Counted from the first letter of the stretch, positions 41,695 through 50,657 are shown. The stretch is DNA of 64,000 bases from JAICKM01 sp050998805 (GCA_050998805.1 JBPCPV010000009.1:62001-126000); one strand, 5' to 3'. The notes: a model not told the origin generated them from the letters alone. A program made the numbers and translations.

Positions 41695-41985
41695 TCACAG
41701 CGCAACCGCCTCACTCAGCACACGGTCGCGGATATACCAATGGAGACCTTCAGGTTCCACGACATCCACTTTGCAGCCTAGCAGCTCCTCCAACTCCCGT
41801 CAGAGGGCCGCTTGGTCAAACAGGCTGCGGTCGGGGTCCAGTTCCACAAGCAGATCCAGGTCGCTGTCGGGGCCGGTATCGCCTCGCGCAACCGAGCCGA
41901 AGACGCGCACGTTATGCGCGCCGTGCCGGGCAGCCGTGTCCAGGATCTCCTCGCGTTTTGCCGTCAGCAGATCAGCTAGGTTCAT
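41695..41985 (-). pseudogene. Minimal nucleotidyltransferase (MNT-type) gene with in-frame TGA
   Basis: 97 codons. The N-terminal part NVRVFGSVARGDTGPDSDLDLLVELD is the G-S-x9-D-x-D nucleotidyltransferase core. TGA at 41800-41802 interrupts FDQAAL-stop-RELEELLGCKVDVVEPEGLHWYIRDRVL, which is the ordinary C-terminal half of MntA-like antitoxins. CGA to TGA, one transition, would explain it. No HEPN partner lies next to it. TATAAT stands 6 nt before the ATG at 41985. The 62-residue truncated product may still be made. Confidence 0.82.
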
Positions 41986-42053
41986 GCCTCCATTATACAC
42001 CACCCCACTCGATTTGTGGAGACAACGAGTGGCAGGCCCGCCCGACTTTGGCG

Positions 42054-42059
42054 TATACT
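42054..42059 (+). promoter_or_regulatory. Probable -10 box of the DNA adenine methylase gene
   Basis: TATACT 24 nt before the ATG at 42084, with GGAGGG between but 15 nt from the start. No convincing -35. Confidence 0.4.
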
Positions 42060-42083
42060 CAAGCGGAGGGAAGCCGACTGCCC

Positions 42084-43100
42084 ATGCGCTATATCGGGAG
42101 CAAAGAGAACCTGCTCGGTCTGATCGACCGCACCGTGAGCGAACACGGGATTGCGGGCGGCGTCTTCTGCGACCTCTTCGCGGGCACGACCGTGGTCGGG
42201 CGTCACTTCAAGCGCCAGGGCTACCGGGTCATCTCCAACGACCTAATGGAGTACTCTTATGTCTTCGGCAAGGCGTACATCGAAAACAACGCCGAAGTGG
42301 ACCGCCTGGAACAGCTCCTCGCGTACCTGAACAGCCTGCCGCCTGTGCGCGACTTCATGTTCGACAACTACTCCGACGAGGGCACCGCATCGGCGGAGTT
42401 TCGGCGGATGTACTTCTCGGCGGCCAACGCCGGCAAGATCGACGCGATACGCTGCCGCATCGCCGGCTGGGCGCGGGAGAGAGCCGTCAGCGAGGCCGGG
42501 TGCTATGTCCTGCTGGCCTCTCTGCTCGAAGCGGTACCCGGCGTGTCGAACACCACGGGGACTTACGGCGCGTTCCTCAAATACTGGGAAGCGCGCTCGC
42601 AGAAGCCGCTGACGCTGACCCTGCCGCCTCTGGTGTGCAGCGAAGGGCGGCACGAGGTCCACCGCCGCGACGCGAACGCCCTGGCGCGCGAAATCGAGTG
42701 CGATGTGCTCTACCTCGACCCGCCGTATAACTCGCGCCAGTACGCGACGAACTACCACATCCTCGAAACCGTGGCCCTCTGGGACTACCCGGCCGTTTAC
42801 GGCAAGTCGGGGCTGCGGCCATACCAGGGCGAGAAGTCGGCCTACTGCCGGACCGACGGCGCGTTGGCGGCTCTGCGGGATCTCGTCGGCGACGCGCGCT
42901 GCCGGCTGCTGCTCCTCAGCTACAACAGCGAGGGGATAATGCCCCACGAGGCCATCTGTGATATACTGGCGCAGCGAGGCTCCCTGACGGTGACGGAGCA
43001 GACATACCGCCGCTACCGCAGCGACAGCGACCACAGCAAGCGGCGATACCGGGCGGGCGGAGAGGTTGTTGAGCGCGTGTACGCGCTCTCGATGGGTTAG
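42084..43100 (+). CDS. DNA adenine methylase (D12/FokI-type N6 methyltransferase)
   Basis: 338 residues. The first catalytic block MRYIGSKENLLGLIDRTV and SAM motif FCDLFAGTTVVGRHF precede the target-recognition part; motif IV is LYLDPPYNSRQY (about 211-222). This order fits the alpha group of adenine methyltransferases. No endonuclease gene accompanies it, so it is an orphan methylase. The stop TAG overlaps the convergent glycosyltransferase stop by 4 bp (TTAG). Confidence 0.9.
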   Translation: MRYIGSKENLLGLIDRTVSEHGIAGGVFCDLFAGTTVVGRHFKRQGYRVISNDLMEYSYVFGKAYIENNAEVDRLEQLLAYLNSLPPVRDFMFDNYSDEGTASAEFRRMYFSAANAGKIDAIRCRIAGWARERAVSEAGCYVLLASLLEAVPGVSNTTGTYGAFLKYWEARSQKPLTLTLPPLVCSEGRHEVHRRDANALAREIECDVLYLDPPYNSRQYATNYHILETVALWDYPAVYGKSGLRPYQGEKSAYCRTDGALAALRDLVGDARCRLLLLSYNSEGIMPHEAICDILAQRGSLTVTEQTYRRYRSDSDHSKRRYRAGGEVVERVYALSMG

Positions 43101-45085
43101 GGGCCGACTGTATCCTCGCCCTGTTCTCCCTGCCCTACTGCCTGACGCAGCATCCAAAGCAGGCTCGCCAGCAGCAACACGCTGCCGTAGAACTTGTAGG
43201 ACAGGCCGAGCTTCCAGGGGCCGCCGAGGTTGATCCCGTTCCAGACGACCTGGTAGGTGCCGAACGCGAGCAGCACCGCCCCGGTGCCGAGCGCGGCCAG
43301 CGCCCCCGACAGAGGGCGGCGCGCCTCTGCCCACCAACGCCCTCCGGCCTCTTCGAGCGCGAAGAAGGCGATGCCGAGCGGCAGCAGAAGCAGCGTCATG
43401 TAGTGGTACCAGGCGTTCGGCAGCGCCATCACGCACGCAGCCGTGAAGGCCGCGAAGCCGAGCGCGTAGGCGGTCGAGCGCCGCGCCGCCGGCTTCCATG
43501 CCGCCCATATGACCGCCGCGAGCAGCAGCGTCGCCCAGAGCAGCGTGCCCACGGCGACCACTTGCGCCTTCCAGGCCGGGTCGGCGGGGAACGGCTCGAG
43601 GTCGATCCGCTCGGTCAGCAGGCGACCGAGGAAGCCGGAGAAGTTCTGGTTCTCTATCCAGGCGCTCGGCCCGCCGTTGTGGGGCAGGCCGACCGTCAGG
43701 AAGCTCCACCACGGATCGGGGCCGACGAAGAGGATCGAGGCCGCCACCAGCGCGGCCATCGCGGCCAGGCAGCTCCATAGCGCCCGCCACTCGCGCCGCA
43801 TCAGCAAGAAGACCAGCAGCAGCCCCGGATATAGCTTGAAGAGCACCGCCACGGCCAACGGCAGCCCCGCCAGGACCGGCCTCCCCGCGCGCAACGCCCA
43901 GTATGCCAGCGCCACGAGGCCGAGGATCGAGAGGTCCATCTGCCCGGCGATCAGCGTGTCCACGGCGGGCTGGAAGAGCAGTGCGAGCGCGACGAGCGCG
44001 AGTCCGGCGGGCGCTGCGTCTGCGGGACGCTTGCCGTGTGCCCGCATGATCGCGTAGAGCGCCATGCCCAGGAAACAGAGGTTCGCCAGGTTCCAGACGC
44101 CGAGCGCCGTCCGCATCGGCAGCCCGGCCACCGGGGTGAGGATTTGCGCGAAGAGCGGCGGGTACTTGTAGCCTGCGTCGAGCGGGTTGCGGAGGAGCTG
44201 GGCGAGGTCGTAGAGCGGCTGGTGGGCGAGCAGCCGCCCCGACGCCCGGTAGAAGGCAACGAAGTCGTCGGGCAGGGGCTTGCGCGCCAGGAAAACGACC
44301 TGCGCGGCCATGGAGAAGAGCGCATAGCCGACGAACAGCGCAGGCAGCAGGTTGACCTCCTTCGCGGAGTTACGCAAAGTCGCGCGCAGCGTGTAGAGAC
44401 CCGCGAAGAACAGCCCGCCGATCATCGGCAGATAGGACGCGTAGGGCGTGACCGAGAGGCGCGCCCAAGCCACCGTGACGGCCAGCAGCAGCCCCGCGAG
44501 AGCCGTGGCGACGGCCACCGCCCGCGCGCCCCAGTAGAGCCGCCCGGTCGCGTAGAACGCCGTCAGCCCCGCCACGAGCAGCAGCCAGGCGAGCGGCGCG
44601 GGCGCGAGCGGCACAGCAGGCTCGAGCCTCACCTGGTCCACCGCGAGGCCGAGGTCGCGGTTTTCGCCGGGCGGGCGGTACGCGGCGATGCCGAGGTCGA
44701 GCGACATGTCGCCGACCGGCATATCGCGGGCGGGGACGACGAAGCTGTAGGTGTGGAAGCCGGGGTCGGCGGCGGGCACCTGCAAGACCGGGTCGCCCCC
44801 GGCGAGGATCGTCAGGGGGACCGGCTGCGGGCGGCTGCCCGCGGCGGCCACGAGCGTCACCCGCCAGTCGCCGACGCCGATGCCGGGGAAGTGGATGTTG
44901 CTATCGTGTGTGCTCCATCGGTAGTCGCGCCCGGCGACGGTTTCGGGACTCTCGAAGTTCGTCAGGAAGATCTCGTCGGGCTTGCCGATGTCCACGCTGA
45001 TCGGGCCGGGCGCCTGCCAGGCCAGCGCGAGGCCGAGCAGCCCCGCCGCGCCGACGGCGATCAGCTCGCGCCTAACGGCGGTCAT
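43097..45085 (-). CDS. GT87-like (DUF2029) membrane glycosyltransferase with N-terminal extracytoplasmic domain
   Basis: 662 residues. After an N-terminal membrane anchor a beta-rich domain of about 150 residues (FESPETVAGRDYRWSTHDSNIHFPGIG...) is displayed outside; then ten or more membrane helices with DFVAFYRASGRLLAHQPLYD and YKYPPLFAQILTP, the loop motifs of polyprenol-phosphate-sugar-dependent enzymes. The ATG at 45085 overlaps the macro-domain gene by 14 bp. Sugar and acceptor are unknown; relatives act in glycolipid and wall assembly. Confidence 0.82.
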   Translation of the reverse strand: MTAVRRELIAVGAAGLLGLALAWQAPGPISVDIGKPDEIFLTNFESPETVAGRDYRWSTHDSNIHFPGIGVGDWRVTLVAAAGSRPQPVPLTILAGGDPVLQVPAADPGFHTYSFVVPARDMPVGDMSLDLGIAAYRPPGENRDLGLAVDQVRLEPAVPLAPAPLAWLLLVAGLTAFYATGRLYWGARAVAVATALAGLLLAVTVAWARLSVTPYASYLPMIGGLFFAGLYTLRATLRNSAKEVNLLPALFVGYALFSMAAQVVFLARKPLPDDFVAFYRASGRLLAHQPLYDLAQLLRNPLDAGYKYPPLFAQILTPVAGLPMRTALGVWNLANLCFLGMALYAIMRAHGKRPADAAPAGLALVALALLFQPAVDTLIAGQMDLSILGLVALAYWALRAGRPVLAGLPLAVAVLFKLYPGLLLVFLLMRREWRALWSCLAAMAALVAASILFVGPDPWWSFLTVGLPHNGGPSAWIENQNFSGFLGRLLTERIDLEPFPADPAWKAQVVAVGTLLWATLLLAAVIWAAWKPAARRSTAYALGFAAFTAACVMALPNAWYHYMTLLLLPLGIAFFALEEAGGRWWAEARRPLSGALAALGTGAVLLAFGTYQVVWNGINLGGPWKLGLSYKFYGSVLLLASLLWMLRQAVGQGEQGEDTVGP

Positions 45086-45551
45086 AGACCGTGACCGGGA
45101 TTCCCTTGTCGGCCAACTCGGCCTGCACGAGCGGGCCGACCTCCTCCCAGCGGCCTCCGGCCAGCCCGCAGCCGATGCGTGGCATGTGGACGCTCGCCCT
45201 GTGCTCCCGCACGAACTCGGCGACGCGGCCCAGCGCCTCACGGAGGGCGTCGTAGCGGATCGGCGGGCGGCCCTTCTCCGAGGCGACGCCGTGCTGCGCG
45301 ATCATGTTCGCCACCCATAACTCAGGTTCGACCTGCACGAACTGCGCCTGCCCCAACTCGAATGGCGCGCCGCCGGGATCACGCCCACGGTGCCATTCGT
45401 GGTACTGCTGCTCCGGCTCCGGCCAGCGTGCCGACACCGCGAGCACGAAGCCCGCGCCCCACCCGCCGATGTCGTTGCAGATATGCGCGATCACCGTCGG
45501 CCCCTTGCCCTGCGGCCTCGTCGCGTCCCCGATCACGTACTTGATCTCCAT
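45072..45551 (-). CDS. Macro-domain protein (ADP-ribose-binding, Poa1/TARG1-like)
   Basis: 159 residues. Macro-fold signatures: VIGDATRPQGKGPTVIAHICNDIGGWGAGF (ADP-ribose phosphate loop) and HMPRIGCGLAGGRWEEV near the C-terminus. Such proteins bind or hydrolyse ADP-ribose derivatives. AAGGAG lies 6 nt before the ATG. It overlaps the GT87 gene, so it is made from the same mRNA; a functional link is not evident. Confidence 0.92.
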   Translation of the reverse strand: MEIKYVIGDATRPQGKGPTVIAHICNDIGGWGAGFVLAVSARWPEPEQQYHEWHRGRDPGGAPFELGQAQFVQVEPELWVANMIAQHGVASEKGRPPIRYDALREALGRVAEFVREHRASVHMPRIGCGLAGGRWEEVGPLVQAELADKGIPVTVYDRR

Positions 45552-45574
45552 GGCTGCTCCTTAGCTCTCAGCTT

Positions 45575-47122
45575 TCAGCTCTCAGTTTCAGCTTCCAGCA
45601 ATTTCGTACCTTTCGTGCCTTTTCGTGTATTTCGTGGATCGAACAGCCCAACGCCCCAGACCGCCAGGGTCGCCGCGAAGAGCAGCACGTTCGCCGCCGC
45701 GACCAGCACGGTCAGGTCCATGCCGAAGGCCACGCGGGGTATCGGCGCGATGGTGCCCTTGCCGAAGCCGTAGAAAAGCAGCAGGTTCAGCGCGATTTCG
45801 AGCGAGAGCGCGACGTAGAGGAATACGAGTTGGCGCGCGTGCCCTGCCTTCCCTCCGGCTGCGGCCAGCCCGCCGAGCAGCGCCAACAGCGGCAGAACCG
45901 CCAGCAGGTGGTTTTCGTGGATCGACGGTAGGAGCATCGTCGCCCCGTAGAGCTGTAGCGGCACCAAGAAGAGGTCGGCCACGCCCGGCGGCTCGGCCCC
46001 GCCCCGTCGTGCCGCCGCCCAGACAAGCCCCGTCAGCAAGATGAACGCCGCGAATAGGCCGACGGCCCAGGCGTTCAGGTCGGCAACATGCAAGTCGGAG
46101 ATCTCAGAGATGGGCACGATCCTCACGAGCGCGCCCGGCCCCTTGCCCTCGGCGTTCCACTCCCAGAAGTAGGACCAGAGCCACCAGAGGTTGCAGGCGT
46201 TCGCGGAGAGATAGTCCTCCTGTGCGTTGTTCGCGATCCCGGCGAGCACGCCGACGAATGTGCCGCGCAGCAGGAAGGGCGCACAGAAGGCGAACACGGT
46301 GCCGAGGGCCGCCGCCGCATAGCCGGCCACACGCGCAGGGCCGCGCCGGAGGCTGAGGAGCGCCAGCGCCGGAGCCACGAACAGCGCCTGTAGCTTGAGC
46401 ATGAGCGACGTGCCCCACGCCGCCCAGCCGCCGGCATACCGGCCTGCCGCCAACAGACCGAGCGCGAGCACCAGAGGCAGCCCAAAGAGCGCGTCGAGGT
46501 AGCCGAGGACAGGCCCGGCGATGATCGGCGTCGGGTTACACCAGTAGGCCAGCGCGGCCGCCCAGGCGATGCCTACGCGCTCCGGCCCCGCGCGCTTTCG
46601 GACGAAGGCGAAGATCAGCCAGGCGGCGAGGGCGTCGGCGAGGACGAGGGGCAGCTTGATCAGCACGTTGAACGGGGTGCTGTTGGCGAAGTCGGGCGCG
46701 AAGAAGGCGCGATAGATCCCGCCGACGGCCCAAAGCACCATCACCGCGCCCGGCGGATAGTCGGTCGGGGCCGACACATGGTCGTAGACGTTGCTCCCGG
46801 CGGTGATCCGGCCCCGCCGCACCTGGTCGAGGCTGTTGAACGAGAGCGGGGGCCAGACGCCGGGCCGCTGGTGCGCCAGGGGATAAGCCTGTGTCAGCCC
46901 GTGCGTGGTCGCGGCATTGGCCCAGACCTTCCAGACCCGCACGTCGCCGGTGCCGAGCAGCCCCAGCCCCGGCAACCTCAGCAGCAGGCCGAGCAACAGC
47001 AGGACGGCGAGGAGTGCAGAGTGCGGAGTGCGGAGTGCGGAGTGCGGAGTGCCGCCTGGTGCTGCCGGCTCCTCGCTGACGGCTGATGGCTGACGGCTGA
47101 CGGCTCGATCTTGGCTGCTCAT
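45575..47122 (-). CDS. GT87/mannosyltransferase-like integral membrane protein with repeat-encoded termini
   Basis: 515 residues with about 10-12 membrane helices. SAPTDYPPGAVMVLWAVGGIYR and YWCNPTPIIAGPVLGYLDALFGLPLVLALGLLA match the DUF2029-type family. Residues about 8-38 (SRQPSAVSEEPAAPGGTPHS plus ALRTPHSALRTPHSALL) are encoded by GAGTGCG heptamers and a TCAGCCA-type array; the last residues (DPRNTRKGTKGTKLLEAETES region) by TTTCGTG units and a CAGCTCT array. The functional core between them is intact. ATG at 47122 has no good ribosome-binding site. Confidence 0.78.
   Translation of the reverse strand: MSSQDRAVSRQPSAVSEEPAAPGGTPHSALRTPHSALLAVLLLLGLLLRLPGLGLLGTGDVRVWKVWANAATTHGLTQAYPLAHQRPGVWPPLSFNSLDQVRRGRITAGSNVYDHVSAPTDYPPGAVMVLWAVGGIYRAFFAPDFANSTPFNVLIKLPLVLADALAAWLIFAFVRKRAGPERVGIAWAAALAYWCNPTPIIAGPVLGYLDALFGLPLVLALGLLAAGRYAGGWAAWGTSLMLKLQALFVAPALALLSLRRGPARVAGYAAAALGTVFAFCAPFLLRGTFVGVLAGIANNAQEDYLSANACNLWWLWSYFWEWNAEGKGPGALVRIVPISEISDLHVADLNAWAVGLFAAFILLTGLVWAAARRGGAEPPGVADLFLVPLQLYGATMLLPSIHENHLLAVLPLLALLGGLAAAGGKAGHARQLVFLYVALSLEIALNLLLFYGFGKGTIAPIPRVAFGMDLTVLVAAANVLLFAATLAVWGVGLFDPRNTRKGTKGTKLLEAETES
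47012..47053. repeat. Six tandem GAGTGCG heptamers inside a coding sequence
   Basis: GAGTGCA, four GAGTGCG and GAGTGCC in a row. Because three 7-bp units equal seven codons, the array encodes the 7-residue period PHSALRT near the N-terminus of the glycosyltransferase. Confidence 0.9.
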
Positions 47123-47169
47123 GCCGGCGATTATACGCGGAGCAAGAGGCCGGTGCAAGTGGGGTGGAC

Positions 47170-47541
47170 CTAGCCCTCTTCTGTAGCCGGAGTGCTGAAC
47201 AGTTTGCGGGCTAGGACGCCGAGATACACGCCCGTGAAGGAGAAGAGCAGCACTCCGACGGCCGCACCGCCGAATTCGCTGCGCGGGAAAGTCAGCTTCA
47301 TGATCCTCATGTCGGCGAGGGTGGCGTAGGCCAGCATCAGCAGCACGACGAGCACGGCGATGGAGGCCCACCTCCAGGCCCCGCGCGGGCCAACGAAGCC
47401 GAGCAGCGCGGTCCCCACCAGTAGAGGCAGCGCGACGAACGGCGTCTCATCTGTGTGCAGGTTCACGTAGCCGACCAGCAGGCCGCCGAAGAGCGCAGCC
47501 AGGGCGAGCCACAGATCGAGGGTGCGAGTTTGCTTGAGCAT
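47170..47541 (-). CDS. Four-helix membrane protein of unknown function
   Basis: 123 residues with hydrophobic segments at about 10-28, 37-53, 57-76 and 94-112. No recognised family. The ATG has GGAGGT 6 nt upstream, giving firm support for translation. It is 47 bp upstream of the repeat-ended glycosyltransferase in the same direction. Confidence 0.72.
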   Translation of the reverse strand: MLKQTRTLDLWLALAALFGGLLVGYVNLHTDETPFVALPLLVGTALLGFVGPRGAWRWASIAVLVVLLMLAYATLADMRIMKLTFPRSEFGGAAVGVLLFSFTGVYLGVLARKLFSTPATEEG

Positions 47542-47628
47542 AGTTCTACCTCCATCGGAGTAGGCAGTAGGCGTGCACCGCTGGGATATTATACCACTTG
47601 TAGCGGGCTGTTCCCAGTGGAAGCTGCG

Positions 47629-48876
47629 TCATGGGACGGGCGAGGTTGGCTCCTGGGTCGGCAATGGGGTGCCCTGCCCGCCGGGCGGGATTGGTTCATG
47701 GGTCAGGGACGGGGTGCCCAGCGGAGGAGGCCCCGTGGTCGGCACACCCCACGGGAAGTTGGGGACAGGTGTGAGGCCGGGACGCAGGGTTGGGGCGGCT
47801 CCGGGTGTCGCCGAGGTGCTGACCGGAGGCACGGAGAACAGAAAGACCCAGGGGCCGCTCTCGGGTGCCGGTGGATTTTGCGGGAGGCCCTGGGGACCGG
47901 CAGGGCTGACAGGAGGCAGCGTCAGGGTCCAGGGACTCGGCTTGTCGAGCAGATTGGTTTCGATGCGGAACACGTAGCTGCCGTCAGTCGGATTGCCGCC
48001 CCCTGAGTCGTTGTAGACCGTCGGTATGGTCCAACTATCGCCGTGGAGCGTGAGACCCAGGGACCAGGGAGAGAGCCGAGCGTTCCCGGTATAGCTCATG
48101 TGGGAGTAGAATCGGGTCTCAGAGGCAGTGACGACTACACGGTCGAGCGTTACGGCCACGCCTCCCGATTCGCTTCGCGTACCGGGTTCGGCGATAATGC
48201 GGCGCGCATCAAAGGGAACACGAAGCAGCTGCTCAAACTGTATTTGTGTGTTGATCATCTGCATCACAGGCTGTGTTGGTACAGGAGTTGACAACCTGAA
48301 CGGGCCTCCACCACCGACAGAGGTGTGCCCGAACAAGTTCATAGTGAGGCGCAAGGGGATCACCGCGCCGGTCGCGTGTAAGTTCCGCGCGTCGAAGGCC
48401 ATAGAGATTTCCGCTGGGCCAGGAAAGATACGGCCCATCGGATCAGTACTCCATCCAATCCCGCCTTCTAACGGGGGCAAATCGGTGCTGCCCTCGGCAG
48501 ACAAGCGAGCAGCCTGTGACGCCCAACTCAGTGGAGTAGGATACTGGGCGCGGTCCGTCGGCGGGGCAATCGTAAAGCTGATCACCACCATGTTGCTGTC
48601 GGCGTGCATCGGCATCGTGCTAAAGCGGTAGCCATAAGGGTCGGTGCTGTGCGGCTGCGCCGAAGCGGGTGCCGGATTCGCGGTCGGAGTCGCGCCTGGG
48701 CCGTAATTCACGCCCGCCTGTTCCCGCATGAGCAGCCATCCGACCCCCAGTAAAAGCAGCGTCAGCGCAGCCACTCGTGCGACCAGCCCCCAGAACCTGC
48801 CCGGTTGACGGCTCGCGTCGTTCCAATCCGGCGGTGTGGGACGGATACGAATCGGATCTGGGCTGGTGCTAGCCAT
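47629..48876 (-). CDS. Single-pass membrane protein with large extracytoplasmic beta-rich domain and Pro/Thr tail
   Basis: 415 residues. A cytosolic Pro-rich N-terminus, a membrane helix (about 29-50), a Thr/Pro/Ala stalk, then a domain of about 260 residues rich in predicted strands (RFYSHMSYTGNARLSPWSLGLTLHG...) resembling no family I know, and a Pro/Gly/Thr-rich C-terminus of about 60 residues. GAGGAG lies 6 nt before the ATG. It is the first gene of a minus-strand run. Confidence 0.72.
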   Translation of the reverse strand: MASTSPDPIRIRPTPPDWNDASRQPGRFWGLVARVAALTLLLLGVGWLLMREQAGVNYGPGATPTANPAPASAQPHSTDPYGYRFSTMPMHADSNMVVISFTIAPPTDRAQYPTPLSWASQAARLSAEGSTDLPPLEGGIGWSTDPMGRIFPGPAEISMAFDARNLHATGAVIPLRLTMNLFGHTSVGGGGPFRLSTPVPTQPVMQMINTQIQFEQLLRVPFDARRIIAEPGTRSESGGVAVTLDRVVVTASETRFYSHMSYTGNARLSPWSLGLTLHGDSWTIPTVYNDSGGGNPTDGSYVFRIETNLLDKPSPWTLTLPPVSPAGPQGLPQNPPAPESGPWVFLFSVPPVSTSATPGAAPTLRPGLTPVPNFPWGVPTTGPPPLGTPSLTHEPIPPGGQGTPLPTQEPTSPVP

Positions 48877-49331
48877 AGATGTCTCCTCGGCAACTCCGTG
48901 AAATCGGCGTCAAATCGGTCCGGCGGCCCTCTGTTCCAGCTTACCACTTCGTTGCGTGATCTGCAAACACAGCACCATTTGTTATGACGCAAATACGTCG
49001 GCAAAGTTCCCGTACCGCCGTCGTCCCGGCGCACTCCGCACTCCGCACTCCGCAATCGGCTCATTCGTGTATTCGTGGCCCGCCATTCGCGGACGGCCCG
49101 CCCCCGCCGGCCGTACCGCCGCCGTCCCGACGGCCCCGCCGTGAGCAGTCAGCGATCGCAATTCAGAACTCAAAACTCGAAACTCGAAACTCCGCGGCAG
49201 GTGTCACATTTGGTAACATGAGCGCGCCTACCCATGTCACATTCGCGTGGTATACTACGTAGGTATGATGAGATGCGCCCCTCTGGGGCCGCTGCGAAAA
49301 TCCGGGAACGAGAGTGAAAGGAACCTCTGAG
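48877..49331. repeat. Divergent intergenic region with heptamers and dispersed modules
   Basis: No gene seen. A minus-strand promoter (TTGCAG 48961-48966, 17 bp, TAAGCT 48938-48943) serves the membrane protein. (CGCACTC)4 at 49030-49057; module ATTCGTGTATTCGTGGCC...CATTCGCGGACGGCC (49063-49097) is repeated at 56003-56038; AACTCAA-type units at about 49165-49192. The right end carries the putative control sites of the lipoprotein gene. Confidence 0.75.
49202..49256 (+). promoter_or_regulatory. Putative operator pair and extended -10 of the lipoprotein gene
   Basis: TGTCACATT occurs at 49202-49210 and 49235-49243, 33 bp apart (three helical turns), just upstream of TGGTATACT (TATACT 49251-49256). 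Paired sites on one DNA face suggest a regulator; which one is unknown. Confidence 0.45.
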
Positions 49332-50570
49332 ATGATGAAACGCTATCTACTGTTCGTTGCCCTGCTCGGCATGGCAGCGTTCAGCCTGGCCGGATGCGGC
49401 ACACAGGTGACCGGTGCCGACATAGTGCAGCACCTGCGCGACGCTGCCGCCTCGACCAACACCGCCCACATCGTGGTGACCCTCAAGGCGCAGGTGAACG
49501 GCGCGGCCACAAGCGCGACCGTCGGCAGCCCGAGCATGAAGGACATGACCGGCGACGTGACCGCCGAAATCTGGTATCAGAAGCCGAACCTGCTGCGCGC
49601 TGTCGTCCTCGCGGCGAGCAAGCCGGAGCTGGTGGGCGCGATCCTCGTCCACGACGGCAACTATATCTGGGCGTATGACCCTAAGCAGAAGATGGCCTAC
49701 AAGGTTGATAGCAACGCCCTCCGCGAGCTGGCCGGCAAGGCGAACATCCCAGCCGACCTCCAAGATATGCTGGCGAACCCCAACCTCCAAAACGCCATAG
49801 ACCAACTGCTCGCGCTGACCGACTACACGCTCGTCGGCAGCGAGAAGGTCGGCGCTTACCAGACCTACCGGCTCGACCTGGTGCCGAAGGCTGGCAGCCC
49901 CGCCGCCACGGTACTCGCCGGTGTGAAGGCCACGCTCTGGGTCGATCAGACCACCTGGGTGCCGGTCAAAGCGACCGTGGACGCCAAGCAGGGCAACGGC
50001 AGTATGGAGATGACGACACTCGAACTCAACAAGCCAGCTCCGGCGGGCACCTTCACGTTCAGCCTGCCGAACGGCGGGCATGTGGTTGACCTCAGTGGCA
50101 TGGTACCGCGCGCGATGACCATCGTGCAGGCCCGCCAGACCGCGCAGACCGCAGGCTTCCACCTGCTTGAACCGGCTTACCTGCCCGCGAACTCCACCCT
50201 CGTGCAGGTCATGGGCAGCAGCGGCATCATGGGCAAGGGCGCGAACATCACCATGAGCTACAGCGGCGGCAGCAACGCCCCCGCCTTCTGGATCAGCGAG
50301 GGCAGCGGCGACCATATCGGCTTCCGCCCCGGCAGCGACGCGAACGCCGGAGGTCAAGCGACCGCGCCCCGCAGCACAGCCCCCGCCGTCGGCGAAGCCG
50401 TCACGGTGCGCGGCGTGCAGGGCCACTTCGCGGTCTCCCCCGCCGAGAAGGCCGGCAGCGCCCAAACCGCCATCCTCTCCTGGCAGGAGAAGGGCACCAA
50501 CCTCCAGCTCTCAATCGGCGGCCAACTCTCGAAGGACGAGATGCTGAAGATCGCCGAGAGCATGAAGTAG
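49332..50570 (+). CDS. Lipoprotein with LolA-like and DUF4367-like domains
   Basis: 412 residues. Signal peptide with lipobox LAGC (C22) for lipid attachment. The first domain (about 35-250) follows the LolA/LppX-like outer-membrane-lipoprotein-carrier pattern (VTAEIWYQKPNLLRAVV; DGNYIWAYDPKQKMAYKVD). The C-terminal part (YLPANSTLVQVMGSS...LSWQEKGTNLQLSIGGQLSKDEMLKIAESMK) resembles DUF4367. It may sense or bind lipids; the MacB-like ABC pair is next. ATG at 49332 with AAGGA 9 nt upstream; a second ATG at 49335. Confidence 0.85.
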   Translation: MMKRYLLFVALLGMAAFSLAGCGTQVTGADIVQHLRDAAASTNTAHIVVTLKAQVNGAATSATVGSPSMKDMTGDVTAEIWYQKPNLLRAVVLAASKPELVGAILVHDGNYIWAYDPKQKMAYKVDSNALRELAGKANIPADLQDMLANPNLQNAIDQLLALTDYTLVGSEKVGAYQTYRLDLVPKAGSPAATVLAGVKATLWVDQTTWVPVKATVDAKQGNGSMEMTTLELNKPAPAGTFTFSLPNGGHVVDLSGMVPRAMTIVQARQTAQTAGFHLLEPAYLPANSTLVQVMGSSGIMGKGANITMSYSGGSNAPAFWISEGSGDHIGFRPGSDANAGGQATAPRSTAPAVGEAVTVRGVQGHFAVSPAEKAGSAQTAILSWQEKGTNLQLSIGGQLSKDEMLKIAESMK

Positions 50571-50640
50571 AGCGAGCAGTCAGCTATCAGCTATCAGCCG
50601 AGGCACTGTCTCTTAGCTGATAGCTGACGGCTGATAGCTG
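50571..50640. repeat. Heptamer arrays between the lipoprotein and ABC genes
   Basis: TCAGCTA units on the left and TAGCTGA / CGGCTGA units on the right form an inverted pair of 7-bp arrays, able to fold into a hairpin in the mRNA. Confidence 0.75.
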
Positions 50641-50657
50641 ACGAGGGGGATACCGTC

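Noticed and set aside
41800..41802. TGA in the nucleotidyltransferase considered as selenocysteine
   Set aside because: No Cys or Sec is expected at this position in the family and no SECIS-like hairpin follows; a nonsense change is simpler.
40133..42730. A very long open frame on the plus strand opposite fhs
   Set aside because: It is antisense to a complete, strongly conserved fhs gene, has no family signature and reflects GC-rich codon bias.
45086..45241. N-terminal extension of the GT87 gene to 45241
   Set aside because: It overlaps the macro-domain gene out of frame; the membrane protein starts at ATG 45085.
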